From: Sophora flavescens
Taxonomy: Eukaryota > Streptophyta > Magnoliopsida > Fabales > Fabaceae
NCBI GenBank assembly: GCA_030762895.1
Contig: CM061070.1
Span: 32,205,652-32,269,651 of the forward strand
Direction: 5' to 3'
Length of the DNA stretch: 64,000 nucleotides
How positions within the stretch are numbered: the stretch's first letter is position 1; every line of letters starts with the position of its first letter. Under the pieces are notes generated by a model, which saw only the letters and a program-made list of their open reading frames with translations, was not told the origin of the DNA and did not search any database. Made by a program: the position numbers and the translations under genes. Shown piece by piece: positions 60,210 through 64,000 of this stretch.

Positions 60210-61953
60210 ATGGAGATTACGGAGAATCGGAAATGGATGTATCGTAGGTTGGATCGGAATAAATGTCTTAGGGAATAGTTTAGAGTTGGAGTGGGTGAGT
60301 TTATAGAGTTTGTTCTTAGCCAGGAAATATTTATAAGGCGGGGCAATGATCATTTGAGGTGTCCTTGCAAAAGATGCAAGTGTAAATCTTTCAAAAGTTT
60401 GGAAGGAGTTGTGGCAGATCTTTATGAGAAGGGCTTCATGCCTGATTACTATTGGTGGAGTAGCCATGGTGAGACGTTGCCCGATTTTAACCCCGATGTG
60501 TTTGAAGGTTCGTACTATAGAAGTGGTGATCGGAGGGAAGAATTGAATCCATACGAGCATATGATAATGGATCATGCTGGACCCTTGGTTGGTGTTGCGC
60601 TAGAAGAAGACGGAGGAGAAGATGGTGGAATGGGTTCCTAATACATAGAGGAGAATCCGAATCCAGAAGCTCAAAGATTCTATGACATGATGAGTGCTGC
60701 AAGATCTCCATTGTGGGAAGGATGTCGGGAGTACACGGAGTTGTCGATGTGTATGGAATGGTTAAGTATCAAATCTGATTACAATATGCAAGAAGGATGT
60801 TTTAATCGCCTCGTCATGTCAATGTCCAAGGCGTTGCCGGAAGACAATCAGATGCCTACTAGTTTTTATCATGCTAAGAAGTCTGTGGAGAATTTGGGTC
60901 TGGGGTGTTTGAAAATTGACTATTACCCGAATGGATGTATGTTGTACTACAAGGATGACTCAGCGGAGAGCATAACATGTTGTCGATTTTGTGGTGAGGA
61001 TCGGTACAAGACAACCATTAGGAGGGGCATTGAGAAGAAGATCGCTCTAAAAAAGATGTGGTACTTTTCGCTCGTGCCAAGACTTATAAGATTGTACTCT
61101 TCAATGGCCACTGCATCTCACATGAGGTGGCATAGTGAGCATCAGAGGGAGCAAGATGTCTTGTGTCATCCGTCGGATGGAGAAGCTTGGAAGCATTTTG
61201 ATAGGGCTCATATGACGTTTTTTCAAGACCCTCGGAAAATCCGATTGAGATTATGTAAGGATGGATTTAATCCTTTCGGGAAATCTAGAAAAGCATACTC
61301 TTGTTGGCCAATTATCCTGACTCCGTACAATCTTCCCCTAGGGATGTGCATGAAGCGGGAGTTTATGTTCCTGACAGTCATAATTCCGGGTCCGTCTAAT
61401 CCAAAAGGGAGGATTGATGTGTACTTGCAGCCGATGATAGATGAGTTGACAATGTTGTGGAATGATGGTGTGTTGACTTATGATGTATTTTTGAGGCAAA
61501 ATTTCATGATGAAAGCAGCTTTGATGTGGACGATCAATGACTTTCCCGCCTATGGGATGATGTCGGGTTGGATGACCGCGGGGAAGCCTGGATGCCCAAT
61601 ATGTATAGAGCGATCGAAGGCATTCACGCTTAAAAACAGTCAAAAGATCTCATATTTTGATTGTCATCGTCAATTCCTTCCACAAGATCCTCCTTATAGG
61701 AGGAATAAGAATGCATTCAAGAAGCGTTGTGCTGAGACCACACCCCCTCCACCGTGTTTGTCTGGTCCTAATGTATGGCAGAGAGTAGAGAATTTAACGC
61801 TCGTCCATGAATCCTAAGGAGAACATATTACTGATTATGGCGTCTAGCATAATTGGACGAAACAAAGTATATTTTGGAGGTTACCGTATTGGAGAACGCA
61901 CCTACTCCGTCACAACATTGATGTCATGCATATTGAGAGGAATGTGTTTGCCT
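60210..61953 (+). pseudogene. tnp2 transposase of element F, truncated
   Basis: One frame from ATG 60210 (MEITENRKWMYRRLDRNKC) through the N-terminal CPCKRCKC region, the tnp2 core (MATASHMRWHSEHQREQDVL, DGFNPFGKSRKAYSCWPIIL, GMCMKREFMFLTVIIPGPSN, DVYLQPMIDELTMLWNDGV, TINDFPAYGMMSGW, CPICIE) to FWRLPYWRTHLLRHNIDVMH then IERNVFA. In-frame stops: TAG 60276, TAA 60639, TAA 61815 and TAG near 61842, then 61951. No frameshift is needed up to DVMHIERNVFA. The rest of tnp2 (DUF4218 and DUF4216 regions, present in element N) is missing: the sequence switches directly to TnpA text. Confidence 0.88.
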
Positions 61954-63108
61954 AAAAAGTGTATGTTGCACAAAGAGTATAGGTGGAACCAAGCATTGGA
62001 GAAGCTCATCAGGTCCGTATTTGAGCATAAAGGTTCATTGGCCATGAAGAATTCCATGAACAAGCTGAGGAAGGATAAGGATAAGGGAAAGTGGTTGGAT
62101 CCTGAGATCAGGAGGGGGCTGGAACAGTACTGGGCTATTGAGAAGTTCCAGGAGAAGCAGGCCACGCCTCTGCGTGTCGAGCATGTTGATTGTGGTGCAT
62201 GTGCCTACACCGGTGGCTCTAAATCAACCGCCGCTCACTTTGACGAGCTGATACTACTTTAAACTTGGTTATTTTAGCATACTATTTAATCAGTTTTATT
62301 TTTTTAATATCCTTATGAATATAACTATTATTTTTATATGCAGAACACACAGAAACAGTGACTCCCCACTGCTATGGAGTTGGTGGAGAGGATGAAGAAG
62401 TTGATGTCGGGGGAATGGGTCAACGACAAGGCCCGTAACTATGCTGTAAGTAAAAAACATTTTAATCAATTTATTATAATTAATTTGTTAATATTGTTTG
62501 TAACTGTAACTAATTATCTCTTCAACTATACTTTGCAGGTTAGATTTAACGAGAAGAAAAACAATGCCATATCATGTGCCTCACAATCACAGGATGGGGC
62601 CTTGACTGGTGAGGGGCCCCACTCTATTGTCTCCGTCGACGACAATGCCATATATTTGGAGGTTGTCATGGGCAGGAACAAGAAGGGGCACGTGTATGGC
62701 CTCAGACACTTGGGCAGCGAGTTTATCGCTTCATCGTCCGTCACACCTGCTCCTTCGTACGCGGATACCATCCCTCTGGAGTAGTTCAACCAGATGCAGG
62801 ACACCATCATGCAGATGAACGCGGAGCTTCGGGAGAAGAGGAAGAGAGAGCGGCAGATGGAGGAGCAGATTGGTGCAGACGACCATCGAGTAGGTCCAAA
62901 CACTGCGGTTAGTGTTGGCGTAGATGAGGTTCCAAACTCCAGTTGCTTATGGTGATGCTCCGGCAGTTGTGCTGCTTGCTGTTGCTCTTCAAGTTTTGCC
63001 GCCTCCTGCTACTGATGATGTTGCTCCAGAGGACGAGGAGATGGCAAACGACGGCGGCACGGACGGTGAGGACGGTTGGTCGCCTCCGCGTCCACCTCCA
63101 CATGCCTG
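61954..63108 (+). pseudogene. TnpA-like (Transposase_24) remnant of element F
   Basis: Begins mid-domain after the deletion junction: EYRWNQALEKLIRSVFEHKG, KWLDPEIRRGLEQYWAIEKF, and CGACAYTGGSKSTAAHFDEL to about 62255. An apparent intron (to AG at ~62342) leads to MELVERMKKLMSGEWVNDKA, then a second intron to ~62540, then AIYLEVVMGRNKKGHVYGLR, a TAG at 62782-62784 and a charged coiled-coil-like tail (MQDTIMQMNAELREKRKRER). The N-terminus of TnpA is gone. TnpA-type proteins bind subterminal repeats. Confidence 0.75.
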
Positions 63109-63304
63109 ATGATTTTCATTTGTATTTTTTTCATTTTATGGATTTACAGTTACTTTATTGTATAACATTTTTATTTATTTATATGATACTTTGATTTTTT
63201 TTTATTGGTGAGTTGCAGTAGTAAATTGAATAATATTAAAGTAAAAAAAATTAATTATTAATTTTTAAAATAAATTTTAAAATAAAAACCAAAAAAATAA
63301 TAAT

Positions 63305-63673
63305 ATTAGCGACCATAATGGCAACCCCCATATCGGTCGCTAAGCTTAAATTACAGGAAAAATAAATAAATATATTAAATTATTTCATGTTTAGCGATCG
63401 AATTAGTGACTAATTATCAGTCACCAAATTCAGTTACCCTGATCATGCGACCAACTTAGCTGCGACCGAATTATATAATTTAGCGACCGAATATTCGGTC
63501 TTTATTTGGCGACCGAAATATAAATTCGATCGCTAAAACCTTAGCGATTATGGTTTCTGCTATCCATTTGATTCGGTCGCTATTTCGATCGCTAAACAAG
63601 ATAGCGATCGAATTAGCATGTTTATATAGCGATCGAATTCTTCAGTCGCTAAATAAGTTTTTTTTTTGTAGTG
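63305..63673. repeat. Right subterminal repeats and terminus of element F
   Basis: Dense GCGACCGAAT / ATTCGGTCGCTA repeats in both orientations up to the terminus TTTTTTTTTTGTAGTG. Mirrors 24064-24540. Confidence 0.88.
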
Positions 63674-63676
63674 AAT

Positions 63677-64000
63677 TGTGTCAACTAACGGCCAGAAAGT
63701 TGGTCACCTAGAAAGTTATGTTTTAATACGAAGGAAAGATAGTGATACCCCATTCATGCGCTATAATAGTTACAAATGTAATAGCGATTGCTCGAATAAA
63801 CACTACTAAAGGTGTATCTTACAATAGCACTAGCTTCCCCAATAAAGTGCCATTAATATTTGAGCGCTTTTTTTTTCTTTTCAAAATAAGGTATGTGGTA
63901 AGTAACGATAGGAAGAAACAATTTTAAAGGTATATCTGTTAATAGCATTTCTCTGGGAAAATGCTATTAAAAATCCCCGCGCATTTTTTTAAAGCGTAAT
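63677..64000. repeat. Flank with N-type CACTA subterminal repeats at the window end
   Basis: GTTAATAGCATTTCTCTGGG and AAAATGCTATTAAAAATCCC at 63934-63979 match the AATAGC-type subterminal motif of element N. Further ATAGCG words occur at 63780-63790. Probably the edge of another CACTA element of the N family, cut by the window. Confidence 0.5.

Larger units (their letters stand above)
24064..63673 (+). mobile_element. CACTA element F, host of most insertions in the window
   Basis: Left terminus CACTACAAAAAAAGG at 24064 and right terminus TTTTTTTTTTGTAGTG ending at 63673, flanked by 3-bp duplications AAT at 24061-24063 and 63674-63676. Both ends carry the same TAGCGACCGA / TTCGGTCGCTA subterminal repeats. 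Removing the insertions (24639-26931, 28701-30689, 31151-57481 and 57506-60086, counting one target copy each) leaves about 6.4 kb: subterminal repeats, a leader, a tnp2 broken by stops, and a TnpA remnant, all on the plus strand. The whole now spans 39.6 kb. Confidence 0.85.

Overview
This is plant nuclear DNA made almost entirely of nested transposable elements. No host gene, tRNA or rRNA could be supported. Plant-type introns, plant CACTA genes (tnp2, TnpA/Transposase_24, Ulp1-like C48 peptidase), a SIRE/Maximus-like Ty1-copia element, an Athila-like Ty3-gypsy element and Mutator-like DNA point to a flowering plant, most likely a dicot and perhaps a legume. I cannot name the species.

Layout. 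(1) 1-13987: the right part of a CACTA element ('O') with ACATCGG-type subterminal repeats. A second CACTA element ('N', 173-11214, AGATAGCG-type subterminal repeats, decayed tnp2 and TnpA-Ulp1 genes on the minus strand) sits inside an exon of O's Ulp1-like gene. The 3' end of O is duplicated in tandem (11888-12970 and 12971-13987). (2) 13988-16993: AT-rich DNA with a degenerate ~190-220 bp tandem repeat, split by a 5'-truncated LINE (15100-15921) with a 14-bp target-site duplication (TSD). (3) 16999-24047: a minus-strand LTR element ('R') without recognisable gag-pol, TSD TTGTA, rich in minisatellites. (4) 24064-63673: a third CACTA element ('F', TSD AAT). About 6.4 kb is its own DNA; the rest is later insertions.

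Insertions inside F, each with matching TSDs: solo LTR D (24639-26926, AGACC), a MULE (28701-30680, TTACTTGAT), a SIRE-like copia element (31151-57476, AATAA) and solo LTR E (57506-60081, GTAAA). The copia element's third ORF is split by solo LTR A (38840-53883, CCCCA). A is split by B (40755-52690, ATATC), which holds a LINE RNase H fragment and the Athila-like element C (45338-52377, GTGAT). The deepest path is therefore F > copia > A > B > C.

(5) 63677-64000 ends in subterminal repeats resembling those of N.

Nearly every transposase or polyprotein carries stops, frameshifts or deletions, so nothing here looks autonomous. The most useful observations are the reconstructable insertion order, the tandem duplication ending exactly at a CACTA terminus, a probable captured exon in the MULE, a higher-order minisatellite in R, and GC-rich palindrome clusters just upstream of TATA boxes in several LTR families. 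All similarity statements are by eye; no database search was run.
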